NCBI GenBank assembly: GCA_934561115.1
Contig: CAKTFS010000006.1
Span: 1 to 64,000, forward strand
From: an uncultured Faecalibacterium sp.
Lineage (GTDB): Bacteria > Bacillota > Clostridia > Oscillospirales > Ruminococcaceae
Reading direction: 5' to 3'
DNA length: 64,000 bases
The position numbers and the translations under genes were made by a program. The notes below the pieces were generated by a model, which was not told where the DNA came from, did no database searches, and worked only from the letters and a program-made list of their open reading frames with translations. Shown here in pieces: positions 31,638 to 40,134 of the stretch. Within the stretch, counting starts at the first letter, position 1. The number at the start of each line of letters is the position of its first letter.

Positions 31638-33487
31638 CCAAGGCCGAGCTCTACCAAAAAGCCTGTATGCTGCCGCTGCTGCCCGGGGTGTATATCATCC
31701 GGGACAAAAGCGACACCATCATCTATATCGGCAAGGCCAAGCGCCTGCGCATCCGGGTAAGCCAGTATTTCCGCGAGGGCGTGCCCCACGACAACAAGGT
31801 CAGCCAGATGATCGCCCACGCCTACGCCTTTGACGTCATCGTCTGTCAGAGCGAGTTCGAGGCGCTGGTGCTGGAAGCCAGCCAGATCAAGGCGCACACC
31901 CCCAAGTACAACATCCTGCTCAAGGATGACAAGGGCTACAGCTATATCCGCGTCACCCGGGAGGACTGGCCGCGCCTTTCCTTCACCCTGCAAAAGGAGG
32001 AGGACGGGGCGGAGTATATCGGCCCCTACACCTCCAGCTTTGCCGCGCGGCAGATGGCAGAAACGGCCATGGATGCCTTTTTGCTGCCGCGCTGCTCCAA
32101 GCGCTTCCCGCAGGAGATCGGCAAAGGCCGTCCCTGCCTGAACGCCCATATCGGCAAGTGCATGGCGGTGTGCAGCGGCAAAATCAGCTGCGAGACCTAC
32201 AATCAGGCGGTCAAAAACGCGGTGCACCTGATCCGCTACGGCAAAAAGGATATCCTGAAAACCCTCAACGAGCGGATGCAGGAGGCCTCTGACCGGCTGG
32301 AATTTGAGACCGCCGCCCTTCTGCGGGATCAGATCAACGCCATCACCAAGCTGACAGCAGGGCAGAAGGTGGTGGTAGACCCGGACGTGGAGATGGACGT
32401 GGTGGCGCTGGCGGGCACACCGGACAGCGTGTGCGCGGCGGTGCTGCGCTTCCGGGAGGGACGGCTGACCGACAAGCGGGAGTTTCTGTTCCACGATACC
32501 TCGGATATCGACGCGGTGCGGGAGGAATTTCTGCCCCGGTACTATCTGGACGATGAACAGATTCCCAAGATCATCGCGGTGGACGCGCTGCCGCCGGACG
32601 TGGATGCCTTGCAGCAGGCGCTGAACCAGAAGCGGGGCAGCGAGGTGCAGCTGTATGTGCCCCAGCGGGGCGATAAAGCGCATCTGGTGGAGATGGCGCA
32701 CACCAACGCGGTGGAGCGTCTGGCGCGGGAGAGCGGACGCTACGCCCGGGAGGAAAAGCTGCTGGACGAACTGGCGCAGGTGCTGGGGCTTTCAAAGCCG
32801 CCCCGCGCCATTGAAAGCTACGATATCTCCAACTGGGGCGATGGCAGCAGCGTCTGCGGCATGGTTACCTTCAAGGACGGCAAGCCCTTCAAGGCGGGCT
32901 ACCGCAAATTCAAGATGAAAACCGTGGTGGGCACGGACGACTACGCTTCGCTGGCAGAGACGGTCTCCCGCCGGGCGGCAGAGTACGAAAAATACGCCGC
33001 GCAGGCCGAAAACGGCCAGCCCGGCGGCAACTGGTTCGGGCAGAAGCCGGATCTTTTGCTGATGGACGGCGGCAGGGGACAGGTGAGCGCCGCAAAGGAA
33101 GCGCTGGCCGGTACGGCGCTGGCAGATGTGCCGCTGTACGGCATGGTAAAGGATGACCACCACCGCACCCGCGCCATCGTGGACAGCGACGGGCGGGAAA
33201 TTGCCATCAATATGAACCGCGGCACCTTTACCTTCATCACCGCCATTCAGGACGAGACCCACCGCTTTGCCAACGCCTACCGCAAGCAGCAGATGAAGCA
33301 GAAAAGCTACTCCTCCACCCTGACCGAGGTGCCGGGCGTAGGCCCCAAAACAGCCAAAGCCCTGCTGGCGCAGTTCAAGAGCGTGGGCGCGGTGAAGGAA
33401 GCTACCCCCGACCAGCTGGAAAACACCCCCGGTGTGGGCAGGCAGCTGGCGCAGACCATCTACGAATATTTTCACAGGGAAGCATAA
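31634..33487 (+). CDS. uvrC: Excinuclease ABC subunit C
   Basis: A 617-residue nucleotide-excision repair nuclease. Domains in order: GIY-YIG (PGVYIIRDKSDTIIYIGKAK, residues 15-95), UvrB-interacting UVR motif around residue 205 (LNERMQEASDRLEFETAALLRDQ split by position), RNase H-like nuclease (IESYDISNWGDGSSVCGMV, LLMDGGRGQVSAA) and a C-terminal helix-hairpin-helix pair (LTEVPGVGPKTAKALL, ENTPGVGRQLAQTIYEY). Length is standard. It overlaps the small membrane protein gene. Confidence 0.97.
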   Translation: MTKAELYQKACMLPLLPGVYIIRDKSDTIIYIGKAKRLRIRVSQYFREGVPHDNKVSQMIAHAYAFDVIVCQSEFEALVLEASQIKAHTPKYNILLKDDKGYSYIRVTREDWPRLSFTLQKEEDGAEYIGPYTSSFAARQMAETAMDAFLLPRCSKRFPQEIGKGRPCLNAHIGKCMAVCSGKISCETYNQAVKNAVHLIRYGKKDILKTLNERMQEASDRLEFETAALLRDQINAITKLTAGQKVVVDPDVEMDVVALAGTPDSVCAAVLRFREGRLTDKREFLFHDTSDIDAVREEFLPRYYLDDEQIPKIIAVDALPPDVDALQQALNQKRGSEVQLYVPQRGDKAHLVEMAHTNAVERLARESGRYAREEKLLDELAQVLGLSKPPRAIESYDISNWGDGSSVCGMVTFKDGKPFKAGYRKFKMKTVVGTDDYASLAETVSRRAAEYEKYAAQAENGQPGGNWFGQKPDLLLMDGGRGQVSAAKEALAGTALADVPLYGMVKDDHHRTRAIVDSDGREIAINMNRGTFTFITAIQDETHRFANAYRKQQMKQKSYSSTLTEVPGVGPKTAKALLAQFKSVGAVKEATPDQLENTPGVGRQLAQTIYEYFHREA

Positions 33488-33488
33488 A

Positions 33489-33535
33489 AACACCCCCGGC
33501 ATCCGAACAAAACGAAAACGGATGCCGGGGGTGTT
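33489..33535. terminator. Bidirectional terminator after uvrC
   Basis: A perfect 17-bp stem (AACACCCCCGGCATCCG arm) separates uvrC from the convergent DUF4097 gene. Confidence 0.8.
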
Positions 33536-33548
33536 CTGTGTTTAGGGG

Positions 33549-34655
33549 TTAATTCGTATAGGAGATGGAGAAATCGCCGGTGACAGAATCGAGGGAAATT
33601 TTACGAGAGGTGTTTGCCTTGCCATTATGGATCGAGCTGCCCTTAAGCCCATTCGTGACGAGGCAATAGTCCGAGGCGCTGCCTTCCAGAGTCAAGTCGG
33701 TATCGCCAGTGATGACCGAGATGCTGACATCCTGAGCACCGGACAGCATACCGATCGTGCAGTCACCCATGGCAAGTTCGGCATCGAATTTAGGTGCGGA
33801 CAGATGGTCAATGTGACAGTCGCCCATGGCAAGATCAAAATCTGCGTCCTTCACAGTCAGGCTGTCGGCAGAGACGTCACCCATGGCAAGTTCCAGATCC
33901 AGTTCTTCCACTGAGAGCGTGCCAAGGTCAACGTCGCCCATAGCAAGATCAATGTCTACCTTATGCAGGATATTTTCTGGAGCTGTAATGGTGAGCACAG
34001 CACTGTAAGTATCAGGGAGAGCGTAGTATTTCGGAATATGATAGGAAAACTCTGTGGTACCGTCTTTTTTGCTGGAATGGGTGAGGTACCGTGTCCTGAA
34101 GCCATCAAACTGTAAAGTGATATCTGAAGCGTCTGGGTCGACAACAAAGAGAATGGTACCGTAATCCAACTTCAGCGATAGTTTATCGCTGACCATCTCA
34201 GCAGAGAGGGAGAAGTTCAAGCCGTCTGAAGTGGAAACGGGAACTGCGGGCTGCGTTGAGGCACTCTCGGCAGGTACTTCCGCAGAGGAAGCGGGAATTT
34301 CCGAGGCAGGAGAAACGGATTCGGCCTGCTGCACCGGGGTGGCCTTGGAGTGCTGGAAGAAAAAGCAAACCAGCACCAGCACTGCCAGCCCGCCGCCCAG
34401 CACCATGCGCCAGCGGGAATGCGGCTTGCGGGCAGGGGATGCCGGGGCAGCAGAGCTGCCTGCCGGGGTCTGCTCGTCCAGAATTTTACGGGCGACCTCC
34501 TCCGGGCTGCCCAGCTCCGCAATGGCGCGGGCTTCGTTCTCCGGCCCGGCGGCGTCCAGATAATCCTCGTAATAGCTCAAAGCGTCCTTGCGCTCGGCCT
34601 CCGGCAAGGGGGCGAGAAGCTGCTCCAGCGCAGCAAGAAATGCAGTACGGGTCAT
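33549..34655 (-). CDS. DUF1700/HAAS-type membrane protein with a DUF4097 beta-solenoid
   Basis: A 368-residue protein. Residues 1-75 form the DUF1700 helical domain (FLAALEQLLAPLPEAERKDALSYYEDYLDAAG), residues 85-105 a single membrane segment, then a Ser/Ala/Pro linker and an extracellular C-terminal half. That half repeats LAMGD four times at about 18-20-residue spacing (LAMGDVDLGTLS, LAMGDVSADSLT, LAMGDCHIDHLS, LAMGDCTIGMLS), a DUF4097-type solenoid. It is translated with the upstream PadR regulator (3 bp apart), the usual pairing for these envelope-stress-like modules. Function unknown. Confidence 0.88.
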   Translation of the reverse strand: MTRTAFLAALEQLLAPLPEAERKDALSYYEDYLDAAGPENEARAIAELGSPEEVARKILDEQTPAGSSAAPASPARKPHSRWRMVLGGGLAVLVLVCFFFQHSKATPVQQAESVSPASEIPASSAEVPAESASTQPAVPVSTSDGLNFSLSAEMVSDKLSLKLDYGTILFVVDPDASDITLQFDGFRTRYLTHSSKKDGTTEFSYHIPKYYALPDTYSAVLTITAPENILHKVDIDLAMGDVDLGTLSVEELDLELAMGDVSADSLTVKDADFDLAMGDCHIDHLSAPKFDAELAMGDCTIGMLSGAQDVSISVITGDTDLTLEGSASDYCLVTNGLKGSSIHNGKANTSRKISLDSVTGDFSISYTN

Positions 34656-34658
34656 AGA

Positions 34659-34976
34659 TCATTCCACCTCTCTGAAAAATGTGTCAATGGAAGAACGGTA
34701 GCGGCTCCACTCCTGCGCGTAGGCGGCAAGCTGCGCCCGCCCGGCGGAGGTGATCTGATAATAGCGGCGGTTGCGGCCATTGAAGGGCGCATCGTAGACC
34801 GTGAGCAGCTGGTCTTTCTGTAACCGGCGCAGCACCGGGTACAGGGTGGATTCGCTTAGCTCCAGCGTGTGAGTGACCTGTTGGGTGATCTTGTAGCCGT
34901 AGGTACCTTCCGGCTCCTGCGCCACCACGGACAGCACAATAGCATCCAGCAGCGCGGCACTGATGGGAAAACTCAT
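34659..34976 (-). CDS. PadR-family transcriptional regulator
   Basis: A 105-residue winged-helix repressor with the PadR core LDAIVLSVVAQEPEGTYGYKI, then LSESTLYPVLRRLQKDQLLTV and RRYYQITSAG. It is the first gene of a two-gene operon with the DUF1700/DUF4097 protein. Its promoter contains a perfect AT-rich palindrome (35013-35037), most likely its own operator. The ATG at 34976 follows AAAGGAGG. Confidence 0.95.
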   Translation of the reverse strand: MSFPISAALLDAIVLSVVAQEPEGTYGYKITQQVTHTLELSESTLYPVLRRLQKDQLLTVYDAPFNGRNRRYYQITSAGRAQLAAYAQEWSRYRSSIDTFFREVE

Positions 34977-35012
34977 GCGGGAACAGCCTCCTTTCGGTGT
35001 GGTCTGTTTCTA

Positions 35013-35047
35013 TAATATTATATATCATATAATATTACATAAGTCAA
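35013..35047 (-). promoter_or_regulatory. padR promoter with an overlapping palindromic operator
   Basis: TTGACT (35047-35042) with TATAAT (35022-35017) or TATATA (35024-35019). The 25-bp palindrome TAATATTATAT-ATC-ATATAATATTA at 35013-35037 overlaps the -10 and spacer. Confidence 0.7.
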
Positions 35048-35058
35048 TAGGAGATTTG

Positions 35059-35280
35059 CCCTCTCAGTCTCGCTGCGCTCGCCAGCTCCCCCAAGGGGGC
35101 GCCTTTGACATGGCGGCACAGTTTCTGGTGCAAGTGCAAAGTTTCCGGTTTCGCCAGAGGCTCCCTCTCCGAGGGAGCTGGCAAAGCCGTCAGGCTTTGA
35201 CTGAGGGAGTTCGTTCCCAACAAAAAAAGCTCCCCCTTTCGGGGGAGCTGGATGCGAACGAAGTGAGCAGACTGAGAGGG
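35059..35280. repeat. Family C MITE-like element, copy C4
   Basis: Longest copy, 222 bp. Outer ends GCCCTCTCAGTCT and AGACTGAGAGGG are inverted repeats. Inside it holds an inverted inner copy (GAGGGAGCTGGCAAAGCC, then GACTGAGGGAG). Confidence 0.75.
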
Positions 35281-35289
35281 TCAAACTTC

Positions 35290-36117
35290 TTAGTTTTCAG
35301 AAGAGATATCCTGTCCGAAATACTTTTCGCTCAGGGTCTTTAAGGTGCCGTCGGCACGCAGTTCCTCAATAGCAGTGTTCAGCGCGTCCAGATAGGCGGT
35401 GTCCTCGCTCTTGAGCACCGGGATGGCCACATGGGAGGCTTCGGCAGTCTGTGCCACCAGCTTGAAGTCTGCCTCCGGGTGGACGTTCAGGTAGTCATAG
35501 AAGGAAACATCGGCGTTCAGGGTGGCGTCAATGCGGCCTGCGGTCAGCAGCTGGATGGTCTCTTCCAGCGTGTCGATGCCCTGCACGGTAGCACCGTAGC
35601 TTTCGGCCAGCTCCATGTAGGTGGAAGCCAGACTATTGGCGGTGGTCTTGCCCTTCAGGTCCTCAAAGCTGTGGATGTCCTCGTTATCCTTGCGCACAGC
35701 CAGCGCGGTGTGGATGTAGCCGTAGGGGGTGGTGAAATCGTAGGTCTTGGCGCGCTCCTCGGTCACTTCCACGCCGTTGCACACCATGTCGTAGCGGCCT
35801 GCGTCCAGACCGGCAAACAGGCTGTCCCAGTCGCTTTCCACATACTCCGGTTCCACGCCCAGCTTTTCGGCAATGGCGCGGGATACCTCCACGTCGTAGC
35901 CCACCAGCGTGTCGGAAGTGTCGTGGTAGCTCCACGGCTGCCATGCGCCCTCCAGCGCCACCACCAGCTTGCCGCTCTTCTGGATGCTGTCCAGCTTATT
36001 CAGCGTTGCGGAACTGGCAGTACTGGCGGCGGTGTCCTTGGAAGAGCAGCCGGTCATGGACAGCACCCCGGCTGCGGCCATAACGCCCATCAGAGAAATA
36101 AAGGTTCTGCGTTTCAT
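35290..36117 (-). CDS. Amino acid ABC transporter substrate-binding lipoprotein
   Basis: A 275-residue family 3 binding protein. The signal region MKRRTFISLMGVMAAAGVLS ends in the lipobox MTGC and has an RRxFI twin-arginine-like motif. The mature part has WQPWSYHDTSDTLVGYDVEVSRAIAEKLG and the FTTPYGYIHTALAVRK block typical of polar amino acid or cystine binders. ATG at 36117 follows AAGGAA. Last gene of permease-ATPase-SBP on this strand. Substrate unresolved; cystine-type proteins are the closest by motif memory. Confidence 0.9.
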   Translation of the reverse strand: MKRRTFISLMGVMAAAGVLSMTGCSSKDTAASTASSATLNKLDSIQKSGKLVVALEGAWQPWSYHDTSDTLVGYDVEVSRAIAEKLGVEPEYVESDWDSLFAGLDAGRYDMVCNGVEVTEERAKTYDFTTPYGYIHTALAVRKDNEDIHSFEDLKGKTTANSLASTYMELAESYGATVQGIDTLEETIQLLTAGRIDATLNADVSFYDYLNVHPEADFKLVAQTAEASHVAIPVLKSEDTAYLDALNTAIEELRADGTLKTLSEKYFGQDISSEN

Positions 36118-36166
36118 AAGTAAAAATTCCTTTCTGTCGTAAAAAAATATAAAAACAGGAGAGTGC

Positions 36167-36967
36167 TTATTCCGTATGGGCGATCCTGCGCAGGAAGGCC
36201 CGGGTGCGCTCCTCCTTGGGGGATGCAAAGAACTGCTGAGAGGGTGCCTGCTCCACCACCACGCCGTTTTCCATGAACACAGTCTTGGAGGAAACGTTGC
36301 GGGCAAAGCCCATCTCGTGGGTGACCACCAGCATGGTCATGCCCTCTTCGGCCAGCTGCCGCATCACGCTGAGCACCTCGCCGGTCAGCTCCGGGTCAAG
36401 GGCGCTGGTGGGCTCGTCAAAGTAAATAATTTCCGGGTCAGCGGCAAGGGCACGGGCGATGGCCACCCGCTGCTGCTGCCCGCCGGAAAGCTGGCGGGGG
36501 TAGTAGTCGGCGCGGTCGGCAAGGCCTACCTTGGCAAGCATCTTCATGCCGATTTCATCCGCCTGCTCCTTGGGCAGCTTACGCGCCACAATAAGCCCCT
36601 CGGTCACATTTTGCAGGGCGGTCTTGTTGCGGAACAGGTTGTAGTTCTGGAACACAAAGGCCGTCTTTTTGCGCAGCCGGGCAATGTCGGCACGGCTGGC
36701 ATGGGCAAGGTCGAAGCTTTCGCCGTCAAATACCAGCTGCCCGGCATCGGCGGTTTCCAGAAAGTTCAGACAGCGCAGCAGGGTGGTCTTGCCGGAGCCG
36801 GACGGCCCCAGAATGGCCACCACATCGCCCTTTTCTACGGTCAGGTCTACCCCGCGCAGCACGGGCAGCTCGCTGACGGCCTTCCGCGCACCGGGACGGT
36901 GGAAAAGGCCGGGTTTTGCGTAGGTGCGGAAGGTTTTTTGCACATTGCGGATCTCAAGCATAGCCAT
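36167..36967 (-). CDS. Amino acid ABC transporter ATP-binding protein
   Basis: A 266-residue ATPase with Walker A GPSGSGKTTLLRCLN, Q-loop FQNYNLF, signature [16 protein letters not shown], Walker [15 protein letters not shown] and switch histidine VTHEMGFA, as in GlnQ/TcyC-type proteins. An extra stretch after residue 15 (YAKPGLFHRPGARKAVSELP) is a small insertion before the first strand. It lies between the permease (18 bp upstream) and binding-protein gene. Confidence 0.95.
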   Translation of the reverse strand: MAMLEIRNVQKTFRTYAKPGLFHRPGARKAVSELPVLRGVDLTVEKGDVVAILGPSGSGKTTLLRCLNFLETADAGQLVFDGESFDLAHASRADIARLRKKTAFVFQNYNLFRNKTALQNVTEGLIVARKLPKEQADEIGMKMLAKVGLADRADYYPRQLSGGQQQRVAIARALAADPEIIYFDEPTSALDPELTGEVLSVMRQLAEEGMTMLVVTHEMGFARNVSSKTVFMENGVVVEQAPSQQFFASPKEERTRAFLRRIAHTE

Positions 36968-36985
36968 GGGTGCTCACCCTCCCTT

Positions 36986-37669
36986 TTACTGGAAGCCGCG
37001 GGCGTTGAGCTGACGTTCCAGCAGAGCCTGCAGCTTGGTGATGACGGTACAGAACAGCAGATACACCACAGCCACCTCGCAGTAGATGGGCAGGAAGATG
37101 TAGGTGCGGGCGGCCACCCGCTGCCCGGCCATGAACAGCTCTGCCACCGTGATGTTGGAGGCCAGCGAGGTGTCCTTGATCATGCCGATGAGGGAGTTGG
37201 ACAGCGCAGGCACGGCGGTGCGCAGCGCCTGCGGCAGCACGATGCGGCGCATGATCTGCCACCAGCTCATGCCCACGCAGTACCCGGCTTCCAGCTGCCC
37301 CTGCGGCACGCTTTCCAGCGCGCCGCGCATGGTCTCGGCGCAGTAGGCGCCCTCGTTGAAGGCAAAGGCGATGACCGCCGCCGGAAAGGCGTTTAGCATG
37401 ATGCCCACGCTGGGCAGACCGTAAAAGATGATGAACAGCTGCACCAGCAGCGGGGTGCCCCGGATGACCCAGATGTAGAACCGGGCGATCTGCCGCAGCA
37501 CCGGCACATTGGCGTACTGCACCAGCGCCACCGCCACCGCGATGATCATGGCAAAAAAGAAGGAGAGAAGGGTCAGCGGAATGGTCATGGTCAGGCCTGC
37601 CGTCAGGATGCGCGGCAGCGCCTCCACCAGCACGCCGACCGTGCGGTTGGATAAAAGTGCTTCAAACAT
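36986..37669 (-). CDS. Amino acid ABC transporter permease
   Basis: A 227-residue membrane protein of the HisM/GlnP family with five membrane segments and the EAA loop QLEAGYCVGMSWWQIMRRIVLPQALR near residue 135. It also shows VIRGTPLLVQLFIIFYGLP, a family signature. First gene of the operon permease-ATPase-binding protein. The 360 bp before the divergent gpsA are AT-rich and hold no gene. Confidence 0.95.
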   Translation of the reverse strand: MFEALLSNRTVGVLVEALPRILTAGLTMTIPLTLLSFFFAMIIAVAVALVQYANVPVLRQIARFYIWVIRGTPLLVQLFIIFYGLPSVGIMLNAFPAAVIAFAFNEGAYCAETMRGALESVPQGQLEAGYCVGMSWWQIMRRIVLPQALRTAVPALSNSLIGMIKDTSLASNITVAELFMAGQRVAARTYIFLPIYCEVAVVYLLFCTVITKLQALLERQLNARGFQ

Positions 37670-37902
37670 CGGTTTTTCCTCAAAATAAAAATGCGCAGAC
37701 CGGCAAAGCCTTTGCCGGCTAAAGCAGTATATACCTTAAAGTAGAGTTTAAGTCAAGAGACTGAATCACAAATCCCTACAAAACCTACCAGAATACTATA
37801 ATAACATGAAATGCCCCGCAGCGCAAACGGTTTGCACAAAACGTGTGATGTGCCTGAAAAATTGCATAAACTTGTTAAATATTTGTGCAATGCGGCAGAT
37901 GC
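37670..37902. other. AT-rich spacer upstream of gpsA and the amino acid permease
   Basis: It holds a family of short T/A-rich runs and a hairpin CCGGCAAAG/CTTTGCCGG (near 37700), but no gene or clear repeat. The promoter for the divergent permease is not obvious. Confidence 0.4.
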
Positions 37903-37931
37903 TTGACGCTGTGGACGCTTTCGTGTACAAT
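37903..37931 (+). promoter_or_regulatory. Promoter of gpsA
   Basis: TTGACG, 17 nt, TACAAT, about 100 bp before the GTG start. Confidence 0.75.
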
Positions 37932-38032
37932 GAACATAACAGTGCGCGGCTGCGGGCTAATAGCCCGGCGCGGCGCAAATCCACCGGCAGAGGGCTTGCC
38001 CCTTGCCCGGTGCAGACACGGAGGATACGAAC

Positions 38033-39067
38033 GTGAAAAAGTTTAGTATTGGTGTTCTGGGTGCAGGTACCTGGGGCATGGCTCTGGCACGGATGCTGAC
38101 CGTCAGCGGCAATGATGTACAGGTGTGGTCGGCCATTGAGGCCGAGGTGGACAACCTTTCCGCCACCCGGGTGCACCCCAATCTGCCGGGGATGGTCATC
38201 CCGCAGGAGCTGCGTTTTACCAAAAGCATAGAGGAAGTGTGCACCGGCAAGGATGTGCTGCTGTTTGCAGTGCCGTCGGTGTTCGTGCGCTCCACGGCGG
38301 CCAAGGCGCGGCCCTATATCCGCTCCGGCCAGATCATCGTGGACGTGGCAAAGGGCATTGAGCCCGATACCTTATATACCATGACCGAGATCCTCGCCGA
38401 CGAGCTGAGCCACGAGAACGGCCCCCGCGCGGTGCGTCTGGTGGCGCTCAGCGGCCCCACCCACGCCGAGGAGGTGGCGCTGGATCTGCCCACCACCATC
38501 GTTTCCGCCAGCCCGGATCTGGAGGCTGCCGAGGTGGTGCAGGAGGTGTTCAGCAACACCTGTATGCGCGTGTACACCAACTCTGATATCAAGGGCGTGG
38601 AGCTGAGCGGCGCCATGAAGAACGTCATTGCGCTGGGCGTTGGCATCTCCACCGGCCTTGGCTACGGCGATAACGCCCGCGCCGCCCTGATCACCCGCGG
38701 CATTGCCGAGATCGCCCGGCTGGGCGTGGCCATGGGCTGCAATGTCCAGACCTTTGCGGGTCTGGCCGGTATCGGCGATCTGATCGTCACCGCCACCAGT
38801 ATGCACAGCCGCAACAACCGCGCCGGTATCCTGATCGGCAAGGGCGAAAGCCCGGAGCAGGCCGTGAAGGAGGTCGGCATGGTGGTGGAGGGCATCAACG
38901 CCCTGCCCGCCGCCATGGAACTGGCCGAGAAGTACCATGTGGAAATGCCCATCGCCCAGACGGTGAACGCCATCGTCAAGGAGGGCATGAGCGCCAGCGA
39001 TGCGCTGCGCAACCTGATGTCCCGCGACCGCAAGAGCGAGATGCCGCAGGGCTATGAGAGCGTGTGA
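38033..39067 (+). CDS. gpsA: NAD(P)-dependent glycerol-3-phosphate dehydrogenase
   Basis: A 344-residue enzyme making sn-glycerol 3-phosphate for phospholipids. The Rossmann start FSIGVLGAGTWGMALARML, the LLFAVPSVFVR strand, LSGPTHAEEVA and the catalytic-lysine block VELSGAMKNVIALGVGISTGL are clear. The start is GTG at 38033, 8 nt after GGAGG; the longer frame from 38003 lacks a site. Own promoter and terminator. Confidence 0.95.
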   Translation: MKKFSIGVLGAGTWGMALARMLTVSGNDVQVWSAIEAEVDNLSATRVHPNLPGMVIPQELRFTKSIEEVCTGKDVLLFAVPSVFVRSTAAKARPYIRSGQIIVDVAKGIEPDTLYTMTEILADELSHENGPRAVRLVALSGPTHAEEVALDLPTTIVSASPDLEAAEVVQEVFSNTCMRVYTNSDIKGVELSGAMKNVIALGVGISTGLGYGDNARAALITRGIAEIARLGVAMGCNVQTFAGLAGIGDLIVTATSMHSRNNRAGILIGKGESPEQAVKEVGMVVEGINALPAAMELAEKYHVEMPIAQTVNAIVKEGMSASDALRNLMSRDRKSEMPQGYESV

Positions 39068-39081
39068 GCCTGAAATAATCG

Positions 39082-39129
39082 AAAAGAGGCTTCCGGAATG
39101 TCTGTGGGTATTCCGGAAGCCTCTTTTAT
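39082..39129 (+). terminator. Terminator of gpsA
   Basis: AAAAGAGGCTTCCGGAAT pairs perfectly with its partner 10 nt later; TTATT follows. Confidence 0.85.
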
Positions 39130-39293
39130 TTGGCGGGAAGTGCAGTAAAATTATTAAAACTTTTTACAGAAAACAGACACAAAAGGGTAGAAGGTCGGCA
39201 AACTTTCTGCTATACTGAAAACGATAGAATTTTTGGTCAGTGCAGCCGGAACAGGGCGGCGGGCGCTGGCACTGTAAGAAGGAGGAATGAGAG

Positions 39294-40091
39294 ATGCCCT
39301 CTACCTACGCACACCGCCGCTTTGGCGCAAATGTGCTGGATCATCTGCCCGCGCCGCTGCGGGAAAAGCTGGAAGCGCACCGGGAACTGTACGATATCGG
39401 TCTGCACGGGCCGGATCTGCTGTTCTATTATCATGCGGAAAAGTCCACCCCGGTCGCCGCGCTGGGCAACGCCATGCACGACGAGCCGGGCAGAACGTTT
39501 TTTGACCGGGCACGCCGGGTGGTGCACGAGGAAGCCGACCGGGAGGCGGCGCTGGCCTACGCGCTGGGCTTTGTGTGCCATTTTGCGCTGGACAGCACCT
39601 GCCACCCCTTTGTGGAGCAGTTTACCCGGGAGAGCGGTGTGACCCACTGCGAGATCGAGACCGAGTTCGACAACATGCTGCTGCGCCGGGACGGCTATGA
39701 CCCGCTGACCTTCTTTACCGCCAGTCATATCCACCCCAGCGCGGAAAACGCCCGGGTCATTGCGCCGTTCTACAAGGACATCTCGGAGCAGACCGCGCTG
39801 GAATCCCTGAAAGGCATGATCATGGTGCATAAGGTGCTGCAGGCTTCGAACCCGGTCAAGCGCTGGGTGGTGCTGACCGGCATGAAGGTGCTGGGCAAGT
39901 ACGAGGGGATGCACGGCCTTGTGGCAAACCCGCAGCCGAACCCGCAGTGCACCGAGAGCAACCGCAAGCTGGATGCGCTGTACGCCAAGGCTTTGCCGCT
40001 GGCAGAGCGGCTGATCTTAGAGTATGTGGCAAAGCTGGACACGGACGAGCCGCTGGACGCCGCCTACGACCACACCTTTGGAGAATTTTAA
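39294..40091 (+). CDS. Zinc-dependent phospholipase C-like protein
   Basis: A 265-residue protein of the PF00882-type fold. Metal-binding residues appear as STYAHRRFG at the N terminus, HGPDLLFYYH near 38, the helix GFVCHFALDSTCHPF near 97 and CEIETEFD near 120. No signal peptide is seen, so it is likely cytoplasmic, unlike secreted toxins of this family. AAGGAGG precedes the ATG. It lies 43 bp before an MFS gene and may share its transcript. The substrate is unknown. Confidence 0.85.
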   Translation: MPSTYAHRRFGANVLDHLPAPLREKLEAHRELYDIGLHGPDLLFYYHAEKSTPVAALGNAMHDEPGRTFFDRARRVVHEEADREAALAYALGFVCHFALDSTCHPFVEQFTRESGVTHCEIETEFDNMLLRRDGYDPLTFFTASHIHPSAENARVIAPFYKDISEQTALESLKGMIMVHKVLQASNPVKRWVVLTGMKVLGKYEGMHGLVANPQPNPQCTESNRKLDALYAKALPLAERLILEYVAKLDTDEPLDAAYDHTFGEF

Positions 40092-40134
40092 AAAACGCGC
40101 CGCCCGGCGGTGCAAGGGGAAAAGGGAAAATACG

